Shown: positions 48,068 to 60,592 of the stretch, piece after piece
How positions within the stretch are numbered: the first letter of the stretch is position 1
Layout of the letters: every line of letters starts with the position of its first letter
Assembly: GCF_009831215.1 (NCBI RefSeq)
Contig: NZ_WUTW01000002.1
Span: 186,001 to 250,000, forward strand
Source of the DNA: Actinomadura rayongensis
GTDB taxonomy: Bacteria > Actinomycetota > Actinomycetes > Streptosporangiales > Streptosporangiaceae
Direction of reading: 5' to 3'
Length of the DNA stretch: 64,000 bases
Notes under the pieces: generated by a model
Database searches by the model: none
What the model was told of the DNA's origin: nothing
Seen by the model: the letters and a program-made list of their open reading frames with translations, nothing else
Made by a program: the position numbers and the translations under genes

Positions 48068-49009
48068 TCAGATGCGGATCACGGTCTTGCCGCGCGCGCC
48101 GCCCTGCCGGTTGGCGGCGATCGCGGCGGGAGCGTCCTCCAGCGGGACCTCCCGCGACACCGCTACCCGGATCTTGGACGCATCGAGCATGTCCGCGATC
48201 GTCGCGAGCAGTTCCGGCGTGCCGGGCGTGTGGACGTTCACGCCCCTGAGCTGCTGCGACGCCAGCTTGTCGGGGTTGGCGGCGCCGATCGAACTCACGT
48301 ACGCGCCGCCCGGCCGGAGCAGCCCGGTGAGCGCGTCCACCTCCTGCGGGCCGCTCACGAGGTCGATGATCGCGTCGATGCCGTCGTGGTTGGCGAGCAC
48401 CTGCTCGCCGATGTCCGCGCGGCCGTAGTCGACGGTCTCGGCCGCGCCGAGGCGCCGCATCTCGGCGTCCATGTCCGGATGCGCGGTCGCGATGACGTGG
48501 GCGCCGAGGTTCATGGCGAACTGCACCGCGAACTGGCCGACGCCGCCCGTCGCGCCGACGATCAGGACGACCTTCCCGACGTCCAGATCGGCCTCGTGGA
48601 CCATCGAGTAGCCGGTCATCGCGGCCAGCGGCACCCCGGCGGCCTGCGAGTAGATCAGGCCCTGCGGCATCCGGGCGAGCGGCGCGTCCTGGTCGATCAC
48701 GGCGTACTCGGCGAAGCTGCCGCCGCCGCGCGCCAGGTCGCGGAACTGCCCGAAGATCTGGTCGCCGGGGGCGAAGCGCCCGACGTCCGGGCCGACGGAC
48801 TCGACCACCCCGGCCCCGTCGGCGCCGAGGACGAGCGGGAACGCGGCGTCCACCGAGTCCTTGAGCATCCCGTCGGCGATCTTCCAGTCCACCGGGTTCA
48901 GGCCCGCCGCGACGAGCTTGACCAGGATCTCGCCCGGTCCCGGTTCGGGCAGCGGCAGGTCCGTCACGGACGGCGTGGCACCGTATTCGGACACGGCGAT
49001 GGCTCGCAT
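48068..49009 (-). CDS. NADP-dependent zinc-free oxidoreductase (quinone reductase-like MDR)
   Basis: This 313-residue medium-chain reductase has the GroES-like N-terminus (GEILVKLVAAGLNPVDWK), no zinc ligands, and the nucleotide loop IVGATGGVGQFAVQFA (about residue 147). It should reduce enones or quinones with NADPH. The ATG at 49009 follows GGGGGA. It is a separate paralog from the protein at 25.2-26.2 kb. It begins a small leftward operon with the coiled-coil and perhaps TPR genes. Confidence 0.9.
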   Translation of the reverse strand: MRAIAVSEYGATPSVTDLPLPEPGPGEILVKLVAAGLNPVDWKIADGMLKDSVDAAFPLVLGADGAGVVESVGPDVGRFAPGDQIFGQFRDLARGGGSFAEYAVIDQDAPLARMPQGLIYSQAAGVPLAAMTGYSMVHEADLDVGKVVLIVGATGGVGQFAVQFAMNLGAHVIATAHPDMDAEMRRLGAAETVDYGRADIGEQVLANHDGIDAIIDLVSGPQEVDALTGLLRPGGAYVSSIGAANPDKLASQQLRGVNVHTPGTPELLATIADMLDASKIRVAVSREVPLEDAPAAIAANRQGGARGKTVIRI

Positions 49010-49075
49010 GGGTGGTCCCCCGATCCACTGAGCGGAAAAACGTGCCGCCCCGCCCTACCCGGTGGGACCGCCCGG

Positions 49076-50029
49076 TTAATCGCGCTCGTGGTCGCGGACG
49101 CGGTCGGCGAACGTCCGCGCCACCTCCCGCAGCTCCGCCTCGGGGTCGTGCCCGGCCGCGCGCGCCTCCCGCACCAGCGCGAACAGCCGCGCCCCGAACT
49201 CCGGCGCCGTGAACGCGTAGTCCGGCTCGGGCAGGTCGACGCGGGCCGCGCGGCGCTGGAGCTGCGCGGCGAGCGTCAGCGCGGGCTGCCCCATCGGGAC
49301 ACCGTCCAGCACGGAGGCTTCGGCGCCGCTCTTGGCCTCCCGCTCGGCCTTCTTGATCTGCTCCCAGTTGGCGTTGACCTCGTCCGCGCCGGACACCGCG
49401 ACGTCGGCGAAGACGTGCGGGTGCCGCCGGACGAGCTTGTCCACGATCCCGCCCGCCACGTCGTCGATCGTGAAGGCCGTCTCGTCGGTCCGCTCGGACG
49501 CCACGACGGCGTGGAACGCGACCTGCATCAGCACGTCCCCGAGTTCCTCGCGCAGCGCCGCGAGGTCGCCGTCGGCGACGGTGTCGGCGACCTCGTAGGA
49601 CTCCTCCAGCAGGTACGGGACGAGCGATTCGTGCGTCTGCTCCCGGTCCCACGGGCATTCGCGGCGCAGCGTGTCCATCACCGCGACGAGATCGAGCAGC
49701 CGCGCGCCCGGCAGGTCGTACGAGCCGTGGACGACCTCGACGTCCAGCGGGTCCGCCAGGACGAGCGTGCCGACGTCGCGCAGGAGGCGTTCGTCGCCGT
49801 CCTGCGCGGCGATCCACAGCGTCGACTCCTTGCGGGCGGACGCGATCAGCGCGGCGGGCGACGGGTCGGCGACCTCGTCCACCGCCACCCCGGCGTCCGC
49901 CAGGGACGGCAGCAGCGGGTGCCCCGGACGCGCCAGGACGCGCGCCGCCGAGCGCAGCGCCTCCCACGCCCGCCAGGTCAGCAGACCGGGCGCGACGCGA
50001 TGGGTCGTCGCGAGCAGCAGCAGCGCCAT
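49076..50029 (-). CDS. mazG: MazG nucleoside triphosphate pyrophosphohydrolase
   Basis: This 317-residue protein carries the MazG motif EESYE followed by EELGD (about residues 133-157), which binds magnesium and hydrolyses non-canonical NTPs to NMP and pyrophosphate. CPWDREQTHESLVPYLLEE is the standard entry to the domain. The first about 110 residues look like a remnant of a tetrapyrrole-methylase-type domain found in other MazG proteins, without a SAM loop. It follows the surA-like gene by 2 bases, giving the common actinobacterial order mfd-surA-mazG. Confidence 0.95.
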   Translation of the reverse strand: MALLLLATTHRVAPGLLTWRAWEALRSAARVLARPGHPLLPSLADAGVAVDEVADPSPAALIASARKESTLWIAAQDGDERLLRDVGTLVLADPLDVEVVHGSYDLPGARLLDLVAVMDTLRRECPWDREQTHESLVPYLLEESYEVADTVADGDLAALREELGDVLMQVAFHAVVASERTDETAFTIDDVAGGIVDKLVRRHPHVFADVAVSGADEVNANWEQIKKAEREAKSGAEASVLDGVPMGQPALTLAAQLQRRAARVDLPEPDYAFTAPEFGARLFALVREARAAGHDPEAELREVARTFADRVRDHERD

Positions 50030-50031
50030 GC

Positions 50032-50676
50032 TCAGCCGAGCCCCTTCTCGGTGCCCGACAGCCGCGTCGTGACCGGCCCGATCATGCCCTGGGCGCGGTC
50101 GAACGTCCCGTACCGCGGGTTGATCTCGATCCGCATCCCGGCGGCGACCCTGTTGATCTCCAGTTCGGCCTGCTGCCGCGCCTGGAGCACCTGCTGCGCG
50201 CTCGTCACGCGCGGCGGCAGCGAGCGGGCGGCGAGCAGGTCCCGGATCGCGAAGAACCGCGCGACGTCCCGGGCGTAACGGGCCGGGAGCCCGTTGGCGA
50301 GCGTGATCGCGGTGGCGCCGCCGGGCTGCCGGTCGAACCCGGCGATGACGGCGTCCGTCCGGCCCTCGGTGACCGCGACGCCCGCGCGCCGGGCCGTCTG
50401 GTCGGCCACGCGGAGCCGGACGAGCGTGCCGAGCGCCTGCCGGACGGCGTCGCCCGCGCTCCCGCCCGACTGCTCCTTCAGCGCGTTCGCGACCTCGTTG
50501 TCGCGGAACTGCCGCTGCCAGTCCCGGACGTCCCGGTCCAGCGACGCGATGGTGATGCGCTGGTCGCCGACGATCGCGGCGCTGCCCGCCTGCACCGGCG
50601 ATCCCCCGCACCCGGCGAGCGTCCCGGCGGCGAGCACGACGGCGCCGGCGGACTTCACGAACCTCACAGGCCACAT
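50032..50676 (-). CDS. SurA N-terminal domain lipoprotein
   Basis: This 214-residue protein has a lipobox LAGC (residue 23), so it is predicted to be lipid-anchored outside the cell. The following SAAIVGDQRITIASLDRDV is the SurA/PrsA-type chaperone N-terminal motif. The parvulin domain itself is missing, as is usual for this actinobacterial group. It probably helps fold or hold exported proteins. It lies between mfd and mazG on the same strand, a conserved order. Confidence 0.9.
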   Translation of the reverse strand: MWPVRFVKSAGAVVLAAGTLAGCGGSPVQAGSAAIVGDQRITIASLDRDVRDWQRQFRDNEVANALKEQSGGSAGDAVRQALGTLVRLRVADQTARRAGVAVTEGRTDAVIAGFDRQPGGATAITLANGLPARYARDVARFFAIRDLLAARSLPPRVTSAQQVLQARQQAELEINRVAAGMRIEINPRYGTFDRAQGMIGPVTTRLSGTEKGLG

Positions 50677-50698
50677 CCTCTCGGGTCAGTGCGCCAGC

Positions 50699-54208
<3,510 letters not shown>

Positions 54209-54263
54209 CTTTGCCAGATCGTCCCAGAATCACGGAAAACGTACTGCCAACGCAGCACGAAAA

Positions 54264-54287
54264 ACCGGAAACCCGATGGGTTCCGGT
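54264..54287. promoter_or_regulatory. Inverted repeat between mfd and the divergent methyltransferase gene
   Basis: ACCGGAA (54264-54270) and TTCCGGT (54281-54287) are perfect 7-base arms. The inner CCC-GAT-GGG extends the stem with one bulged A. It lies in the divergent gap and may be an operator or a leader hairpin. Confidence 0.4.
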
Positions 54288-54399
54288 GTCGTTCCACCCT
54301 ACGTCCTGCACGGCTCCGTCCGGCGCTCCCGGGTCGGAGGCGCGCTGGGAAGGAGTAAAGACCGGACAGTATGCATTCGGATGGTTACGCTGCGAGGTT

Positions 54400-55125
54400 G
54401 TGACGGAACTCCGATCGGACAGCGACGGCGACCTGTTCTCCGAACGCGCCCGCCAGTACGCCGCCGAACGGCCGCTGACCCGGCTGCACATCCTGGAGGC
54501 GGGCTGCGGCTGGGGCGCCGGGCTCCGCCTCGACGGGCGGGCGGACGGCGCGGAGCACCAGGTCACCGGCATCGACCTCGACACGCCCGCCGCGCGCGCC
54601 CACCTGCGGACCCGCGCCGACCTCACCGCCTGGCACCTCGGCGACCTGCGGACCGTCCCGCTCCCGCCGCGCGCGTTCGACATCGTCCACGCCCCCTACC
54701 TGATCGAGCGCGTCCCGCACGCCGAACTCGTCCTGGACCGCTTCGTCGCCGCCCTCAAGCCCGGCGGCCTGCTCCTGCTGCGGCTGCGCGACCGCGACAG
54801 CGCGCTCGGCTTCCTGGACCGGCGGCTGCTCGGCCTCGCCGCCCACCTCCCCGGCCGTCCCGCCACCGCGCCGCCGCCCGCCGGCGCCTACGAACGCGTC
54901 GCGTCCCGGCAGGGCCTCCAGTGGTACTGCGTGATGCGCGGCCTCGTCATCGCCGAAGAACGCACGTCCCGCGACGCCCTCACGTCCCTCGGCGCCGCCA
55001 CCGCCCCGCTCGCCGCCCTGTGCCGCACGGTCGCCGCCTGCTCCCGGGGCCGCCTCACCGCCGCCCACACCGACGTCTCCCTCGTCATCCGCAAACCCGA
55101 GAACCGCTACGCCCGCCTGCTCTGA
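54400..55125 (+). CDS. Class I SAM-dependent methyltransferase
   Basis: This 241-residue protein has the SAM-binding motif LEAGCGWGAGLRLDG (about residue 32), the acidic GIDLDT at the end of beta-2, and a FDIVHAPYLIERVPH motif. The methyl acceptor is unknown. A GTG start at 54400 is chosen; no strong ribosome site is present and upstream in-frame starts lie in the regulatory region. It diverges from mfd. Confidence 0.8.
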   Translation: MTELRSDSDGDLFSERARQYAAERPLTRLHILEAGCGWGAGLRLDGRADGAEHQVTGIDLDTPAARAHLRTRADLTAWHLGDLRTVPLPPRAFDIVHAPYLIERVPHAELVLDRFVAALKPGGLLLLRLRDRDSALGFLDRRLLGLAAHLPGRPATAPPPAGAYERVASRQGLQWYCVMRGLVIAEERTSRDALTSLGAATAPLAALCRTVAACSRGRLTAAHTDVSLVIRKPENRYARLL

Positions 55126-55358
55126 CCGTCCGCTCCCGGCCAGGGACGGGCGTATCGGGGTCGCGCGACGGGCAAGAATGAGACAGTGCGCATCTGTCCG
55201 ATCACACCGGGAGATCTCGCGGGGACCCGGCCGCCGCGCCCGTGCCCCCACGGGGCCGGGCCGGGTGTGCGAACACCCTCGGCGGCTCGGTATTTTTCTG
55301 CGGAATCCCCGACCGACGTGGATCCGTCCGGCCTGCCCGGACGGGAACGGAGACTGCG

Positions 55359-56825
55359 GTGACCGCCGAAGCCGGCCTGCCCGACACGCTGCGCGACCTG
55401 CCCGCCTGGACCCCGGGGCCGGTGGAGCTGGCCGATCTGGAACTGCTGCTCGCGGGGGTGTACGCGCCGCTCACCGGGTTCCTCGGCGCGTTCGACGCCG
55501 CGATGGTGATCGCGGGCGGGCGGCTGGCGGACGGGACGCCGTGGCCGGTGCCGGTCACGCTGACCGTTCCGGCGGAGCTGGCCGGGCATGCGCAGCTCGT
55601 TCTGCAGGATCCCGAGGGCGTGCCGCTGGCTGTGCTTACCGTTGCCGAGTCGTGGCAGGACCCTACGTCGGGGGCGCACTGTCTGGCCGGTCCCGTCGAG
55701 GCTTTGCGCGCGCCGGCGCACGGACCGTTCCATCGGATGCGGCGGCGTCCGGACGAGCTGGAGGCCGTCGACGGGCCGCTGCTCGCCGTCGCCGCCCGCG
55801 AGCCGCTGCACCGCAAGCAGCTCGGGCAGATCCGGCAGGTGGCCGAGCGGCTGGGGGCGTCGGTGCTCGTCCTGCCGCTGCTCGGCGGGCAGCACGACGA
55901 GGCGCTGGTGCGGGCGCTGCTGGCCGTCCGGCGCGATCTTCCGGAGGGGGCGCGGATCGTCCCGCTGCCGCTGCCGGAGCGGTCGCCCGCCGAGCGGGAC
56001 GTGCGGCTGCGGTCCCATGTCGCCGCCGCCTATGGGGCGACGCACCTGCTGGCCGATCTGGACGTGGAGGGGACCGCCGTCCCGGTCGTCGTGCCCGAGC
56101 CGTGGGGATATGACGCGGACGTGGAGGTGTGGCGGCCCGTCGCGCGCATCGACCCCGACCACGTCCAGGCGGAGCTGACGCCCGAACGGCTCGGCGAGCT
56201 GCTGGACCGGGGCGAGCCGATCCCGGACTGGTTCACCCCGCCCGCCGTCGCCGCCGAACTCGCGGTGGCCCGTCCGCCCAAGCACCTGCGCGGGCTCACC
56301 GTGTTCTTCACCGGGTTGTCCGGGTCGGGCAAGTCGACGATCGCGCGGGGGCTCGCGGACGCGCTGGTCGAGCGGGACGGGCGCAACGTGACGCTGCTGG
56401 ACGGCGACGTCGTCCGGCGCCTGCTGTCGGCGGGGCTGACGTTCTCGCGCGCCGACCGGGACCTGAACGTCCGCCGGATCGGTTATGTCGCGTCGGAGGT
56501 CACCCGGCACGGCGGCGTCGCGATCTGCGCGCCGATCGCGCCGTACGCGGCGACGCGCGCCGAGGTCCGCGCGATGGTCGAGGCCGTGGGCGACTTCCTG
56601 CTCGTCCATGTGGCGACGCCGCTGGAGGAGTGCGAGCGGCGCGACCGCAAGGGCCTCTACGCCAAGGCGCGCGCGGGGCTGATCCCCGAGTTCACCGGCA
56701 TCTCCGACCCGTACGAGGTGCCTGCGGACGCGGCCCTCACGCTGGACACGACCGGGCTGACGGCCGACGAGGCCGTGGAGCGCGTCCTCGCGCTGCTCGT
56801 GGAGGGCGGCTGGGTCCGCCCCTGA
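55359..56825 (+). CDS. Adenylylsulfate (APS) kinase with degenerate ATP-sulfurylase-like N-terminal domain
   Basis: This 488-residue protein ends in a complete APS kinase: P-loop GLSGSGKST (about residue 318), LLDGDVVRR, the LNVRRIGYVASEV segment and the AICAPIAPY loop. It makes PAPS from APS. The first about 300 residues look like a PUA-like plus ATP-sulfurylase fold. However, the nucleotide motif that should read RNPxHRAH is REPLHRKQ, and GRDHAG appears as LADLDVEG, so sulfurylase activity is doubtful. GTG 55359 follows CGGAGA. A TauE/SafE exporter follows. PAPS could serve sulfur assimilation or glycan sulfation. Confidence 0.88.
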   Translation: MTAEAGLPDTLRDLPAWTPGPVELADLELLLAGVYAPLTGFLGAFDAAMVIAGGRLADGTPWPVPVTLTVPAELAGHAQLVLQDPEGVPLAVLTVAESWQDPTSGAHCLAGPVEALRAPAHGPFHRMRRRPDELEAVDGPLLAVAAREPLHRKQLGQIRQVAERLGASVLVLPLLGGQHDEALVRALLAVRRDLPEGARIVPLPLPERSPAERDVRLRSHVAAAYGATHLLADLDVEGTAVPVVVPEPWGYDADVEVWRPVARIDPDHVQAELTPERLGELLDRGEPIPDWFTPPAVAAELAVARPPKHLRGLTVFFTGLSGSGKSTIARGLADALVERDGRNVTLLDGDVVRRLLSAGLTFSRADRDLNVRRIGYVASEVTRHGGVAICAPIAPYAATRAEVRAMVEAVGDFLLVHVATPLEECERRDRKGLYAKARAGLIPEFTGISDPYEVPADAALTLDTTGLTADEAVERVLALLVEGGWVRP

Positions 56826-56932
56826 CCCGGCACGCCCCGGCCGCCGTCAGCGTGGGCGGTGTGGGCATGGATGGGGGGTTTCGCCTAGGCTGGTCGGCGG
56901 CCGGTTCCCCAGCATGTTGGTAGGGCATACGG

Positions 56933-57844
56933 ATGGACTTCGATTGGACGATGGCCCTCGGGTCGTTCCTCGTCGCCATCGTCGTCGGGCTGACCGGCAT
57001 GGGCGGCGGAGCGCTCATGACGCCGATGCTGGTCACGTTCTTCGGGGTGAGCCCGCTGGCCGCCGTGTCCAGCGACCTCGTCGCCGCCGCCGTGATGAAG
57101 CCCGTCGGCAGCTTCGTCCACTACCGGCAGGGGACGATCGACCTGCGGCTCGTCGGGTGGCTGTGCGCCGGATCGGTGCCCGCCGCGTTCAGCGGCGTCC
57201 TCGTCGCGCGGGCGCTCGGGGACGGCTCGGGCGTCGAGCGCTTCATCCAGATCGCGATGGGCGTCGCGCTGCTGCTGGCCGCCGCCGGGCTCGTCGTGCG
57301 CGGGATCCAGTCCCGTAAGCGGGACGCCGAGCTGGACGGCGCGGACCCCGGGCCCGTCGTCGTCCGGCCCGTCCCGACGCTGCTGGTCGGCGTCGTCGGC
57401 GGGCTCGTCGTCGGGATCACCTCGGTCGGCTCCGGCTCGCTGATCATCGTGGCGCTGCTCGCGCTCTACCCGGCGCTGCGCGCCAACCAGCTCGTCGGCA
57501 CGGACCTGCTGCAGGCCGTCCCGCTGGTCTTCTCCGCCGCGCTCGGCCACCTGCTGTTCGGCGACTTCCGCATGGAGGTCACGGCCGCGCTGCTCGTCGG
57601 GTCGATCCCGGGCGTCTACCTCGGCTCGAAGATCTCGTCCCGGGCGCCGGGCGGGCTGATCCGCCGCGTCCTGGCGTTCGTCCTCGTCGTCTCGGCGCTC
57701 AAGATGTTCGGCCTCGGCGTGACGCAGCTCGCGTGGGCGATGGTCGCCCTCGCCGCGGTCGCCACGGCCGTCTGGCTGACCGGCCGCCGCCGCGCCAAAG
57801 ACGCTGTTGCCGTGACTGAGCGGGAATCCGTCAGAACCGGCTGA
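56933..57844 (+). CDS. TauE/SafE family sulfite or sulfonate exporter
   Basis: This 303-residue membrane protein has eight or so helices with the paired family motifs: GLTGMGGGALMTPML near the N-terminus and GITSVGSGSLIIVAL in the second half. TauE/SafE proteins export sulfite, sulfoacetate or similar anions. Position next to the APS kinase gene supports a sulfur role. The ATG at 56933 is 107 bases after the kinase stop. Confidence 0.92.
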   Translation: MDFDWTMALGSFLVAIVVGLTGMGGGALMTPMLVTFFGVSPLAAVSSDLVAAAVMKPVGSFVHYRQGTIDLRLVGWLCAGSVPAAFSGVLVARALGDGSGVERFIQIAMGVALLLAAAGLVVRGIQSRKRDAELDGADPGPVVVRPVPTLLVGVVGGLVVGITSVGSGSLIIVALLALYPALRANQLVGTDLLQAVPLVFSAALGHLLFGDFRMEVTAALLVGSIPGVYLGSKISSRAPGGLIRRVLAFVLVVSALKMFGLGVTQLAWAMVALAAVATAVWLTGRRRAKDAVAVTERESVRTG

Positions 57845-57905
57845 TCTCGGGATACTCTGCCCCGGACGGCGGCCTCCCCCCAGCCCTCCGCCGTGCTAGG
57901 AGATC

Positions 57906-58694
57906 ATGAAAGCGCCCGGGCACGAGCGTTGGCGGCACGACACGGTGGACGTGCTCGGAATCCGGGTCAGCCGCGTGGACGCCACCGTCCTGCGGTCGTT
58001 CGTCGCCGAGGCGGTCGCCTCGCGCACGACGCTGACCATCACGTTCGCCAACCCCGACTACGTTCTCAAGGCGCAGAAGGACGACGAACTGCGCGGCCTG
58101 ATGAACGGCTTCGACCTCAACCTCGCCGACGGGTGGGGCGTGGTGCTCGCCGCACGGGTGTTCGGCCGTCCGGTGCCGGGCCGCATGGCGAACGACGACC
58201 TGACCGACGACCTGTTCGGCCAGCCCGCGGCCGAGGGGTGGCGGGTGTTCCTCTTCGGGAACGCGCCGGGCGTGGCGGAGGCCGCCGCCGCGAACGTCCG
58301 CGCGTGGTACCCGGGCCTGACGATCGCCGGGACGCTGCACGGCCACTGGGCGGACGAGCACGGACGCATCCCCGCCGCGACGGCCGAACGCCTCGTCGAC
58401 GAGATCAACGCCGCTTCGCCCGACATCCTGCACGTGGGTCTCGGCACCCCGCTCCAGCAGCGGTTCGTCGCCGAGTACCGCGACCGGCTGACCGCCCCGG
58501 TGATCATCACCTGCGGCGCGTACTTCGAGCACCTCGCCGAACGCCGCGACTACTACCCCACGTGGGTCCTGCGGCTGCGGATCGGGTTCCTCTACCGGCT
58601 GGCGCGCGAGCCGCGCCGGCTCTGGCGGCGGTACACGATCGAACTCGGGTCCTATCTGGTGCGCGTCCTCGCCCACCGCGTCCGGGCCCGCTGA
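57906..58694 (+). CDS. WecB/TagA/CpsF-family glycosyltransferase
   Basis: This 262-residue GT26 enzyme has the family core ITFANPDYVLKAQKDDEL, FDLNLADGWGVVLAARVFG and the VGLGTPLQQRFV segment near the C-terminus. It transfers a HexNAc or ManNAc-type sugar from UDP-sugar to a lipid-linked acceptor during wall polymer or exopolysaccharide synthesis. The basic Arg-rich C-terminal tail is the membrane-contact region of TagA relatives. A perfect AGGAGATC precedes the ATG. Confidence 0.92.
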   Translation: MKAPGHERWRHDTVDVLGIRVSRVDATVLRSFVAEAVASRTTLTITFANPDYVLKAQKDDELRGLMNGFDLNLADGWGVVLAARVFGRPVPGRMANDDLTDDLFGQPAAEGWRVFLFGNAPGVAEAAAANVRAWYPGLTIAGTLHGHWADEHGRIPAATAERLVDEINAASPDILHVGLGTPLQQRFVAEYRDRLTAPVIITCGAYFEHLAERRDYYPTWVLRLRIGFLYRLAREPRRLWRRYTIELGSYLVRVLAHRVRAR

Positions 58695-58719
58695 CCGACG
58701 ACGCGGAGCCCGGCCGGCG

Positions 58720-59592
58720 TCACGAGGCGGCGGTCGGGCGTTCCGCCGCGAGCGCGTCCAGCAGATCCGGCACCTCGGGGTGGCGGTCGGCGTCGACCTT
58801 GCGGGCGAAGAACGCGGTGCTGGAGCGCAGGTCGTCCAGATGCGCGGCGGTGATGAGTTCGGGGTGCGGCTGCCGCGTGCCCCAGCGGATGAAGCGCTTG
58901 CTGTCGCGCGCGACGTCCAGTTCCGGCCGGACGTTGAGCGCCAGCGAGCTCACGAACGCCTCGTCCGGGATCGGGGCGAACCGCAGGTAGCGCAGCAGCC
59001 GTTCGGCCAGCGGCCCGGCGTCCAGCATCCCGTGCACGGCGCGGGCGGACAGGTTGAACCACATGTCGCCGACGTAGAGGCCGACGTCCCCCCGGAAAGG
59101 ATCACGGCGCCGCATCGGCAACGGGACCGAACGGTGGCTGAACGGAAGGCGCCTCTTATACAGATAACGCCGCCGGGTGAGGCCCTGCCACGAAATTTCG
59201 TCGGTGGCCGGATCCGGTCCCACGAAAAAATGGCGAAGGTAAGCGTCGTGCGGGGACGCCGCGAGTTCCGCCTCGATGGCCGTCATCGGCCGAATGGGAT
59301 AATCCTGACCCGATACCAGCAGCACCCACGAGAAGTCGGGGACATTGGCGCGCACCCAGTGCAGCGCCTTCCACTGGGCTTCGACGAGCGACAGCCGTCC
59401 CCATCTGCAGGCCACCGGGTCCGGCAGCAGCGCCACCGACGACGAGGGACGGAGGCGAAGCGGCTCCCCCGACGGATCGTGATGAATCACCGCCATTGAG
59501 TGAGCACCGGCGGTGATGCGTTCCACGAGCCTGGCCACCTGCTCGGAACCGCGATGAGAGAGCACAACAACGACAACGGTGCCCTGACCCAT
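58720..59592 (-). CDS. GT14 (core-2/I-branching type) N-acetylglucosaminyltransferase-like protein
   Basis: This 290-residue protein matches the GT14 branch enzymes: VVVVLSHRGSEQVARLVERI at the start, a WVLLVSGQDYPIRPM motif (about residue 95), YLRHFFV, and MWFNLSARAVHGML. The family forms beta-1,6 branches in glycans. It has no obvious membrane segment. It is convergent with the WecB-like gene and divergent from the PAP2 gene. The acceptor is probably the glycan made by this locus. Confidence 0.88.
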   Translation of the reverse strand: MGQGTVVVVVLSHRGSEQVARLVERITAGAHSMAVIHHDPSGEPLRLRPSSSVALLPDPVACRWGRLSLVEAQWKALHWVRANVPDFSWVLLVSGQDYPIRPMTAIEAELAASPHDAYLRHFFVGPDPATDEISWQGLTRRRYLYKRRLPFSHRSVPLPMRRRDPFRGDVGLYVGDMWFNLSARAVHGMLDAGPLAERLLRYLRFAPIPDEAFVSSLALNVRPELDVARDSKRFIRWGTRQPHPELITAAHLDDLRSSTAFFARKVDADRHPEVPDLLDALAAERPTAAS

Positions 59593-59678
59593 ACCGTCAC
59601 TCCAGGAAGTCGATCTACCGGAGGAAATGACCTTCGCGAACAGCGGTCAATCCCACCTCGTGCCGCTAAAGTACAGCA

Positions 59679-60554
59679 ATGCTGACCGCTATCTTGCTCG
59701 GAGTGCTCGGAACACCGCTGGTGTTCGCGGGCGCCTTCCTCGTCGCACGCGCGCTTTCCGCCCGCTCCGTCGTTCCGCCCGCGCTGCTCGACGCCCGGGC
59801 GCAACTCACCGGCACGCTCGGACCCGGCGGCGCCGCGCTGACGCTGTACGGCGCCGGGGTGTTCCTGCTGACGGCCGTCGGGCTCGTTCTCGGCGAGATC
59901 TTCCAGCGCATCGAGCACCCGGTCGACTGGGCGGTCTTCCACTGGATCGAGGACGTCCAGCGGCACGGCTGGGCGGAGCCGATGCGATTCCTCGGCCAGA
60001 TGGGCAACATTCCCGAGACCCGGGGCACGGCCGCCGTGGCCGCGGTCGTGCTCACCGTCGTCGCGGTGCTCCGGCGCGAGCGGTGGTGGGTCCCCGCCGT
60101 GATCATCGGCGGGACCGTGCTGGTGCAGAAGTTCGACAACGCCGCCCTGGCGAAGGTCGTGAACCGGGGCCACCCGCCGACGACGCTCGGCACCTACCCG
60201 TCCGGCGGCTGCGGTCGCACGCTGGCGATCTACGGCACGGTGGTGCTGGTCGCGCTCGCCTACACGCGCGCCGGACGGACGGTGCGCTGCGCGGCGTGGA
60301 GCCTGATCGTCACGATGGCGTTCATGGAGGGCTACACCCGCACCTACCTGAACAAACACTGGGTGACGGACGTCCTCGGCGGCTGGGCGGTCGGCGGCAT
60401 GCTGCTCGTCGTGACGGTCTTCGCGTGCCGTGTGCTGCTGCCCCGAACCGATGGGGCGCCGAACGGCGGCGCTACCGATACGTTCGGACACGACCGGGTA
60501 TCAACCCGTATCAGTTCCCCCGAACCGGACTCCTTGAGCCCGGAAGCGTGCTAA
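59679..60554 (+). CDS. PAP2-family membrane phosphatase
   Basis: This 291-residue protein has about six membrane helices and the three phosphatase motifs in altered form: a Lys-Arg segment KVVNRGHPP, YPSGG in place of PSGH, and R-x5-H-x3-D in RTYLNKHWVTD. It may dephosphorylate undecaprenyl pyrophosphate or a related lipid carrier. The His of the second motif is Gly, so activity is uncertain. The start at 59679 has no ribosome site and a TAAAGT box 7 bases upstream, so it may be leaderless. Confidence 0.8.
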   Translation: MLTAILLGVLGTPLVFAGAFLVARALSARSVVPPALLDARAQLTGTLGPGGAALTLYGAGVFLLTAVGLVLGEIFQRIEHPVDWAVFHWIEDVQRHGWAEPMRFLGQMGNIPETRGTAAVAAVVLTVVAVLRRERWWVPAVIIGGTVLVQKFDNAALAKVVNRGHPPTTLGTYPSGGCGRTLAIYGTVVLVALAYTRAGRTVRCAAWSLIVTMAFMEGYTRTYLNKHWVTDVLGGWAVGGMLLVVTVFACRVLLPRTDGAPNGGATDTFGHDRVSTRISSPEPDSLSPEAC

Positions 60555-60592
60555 AAGTGCCGGGTCACGCGCCCTCGACCCGGAGACCCCCC

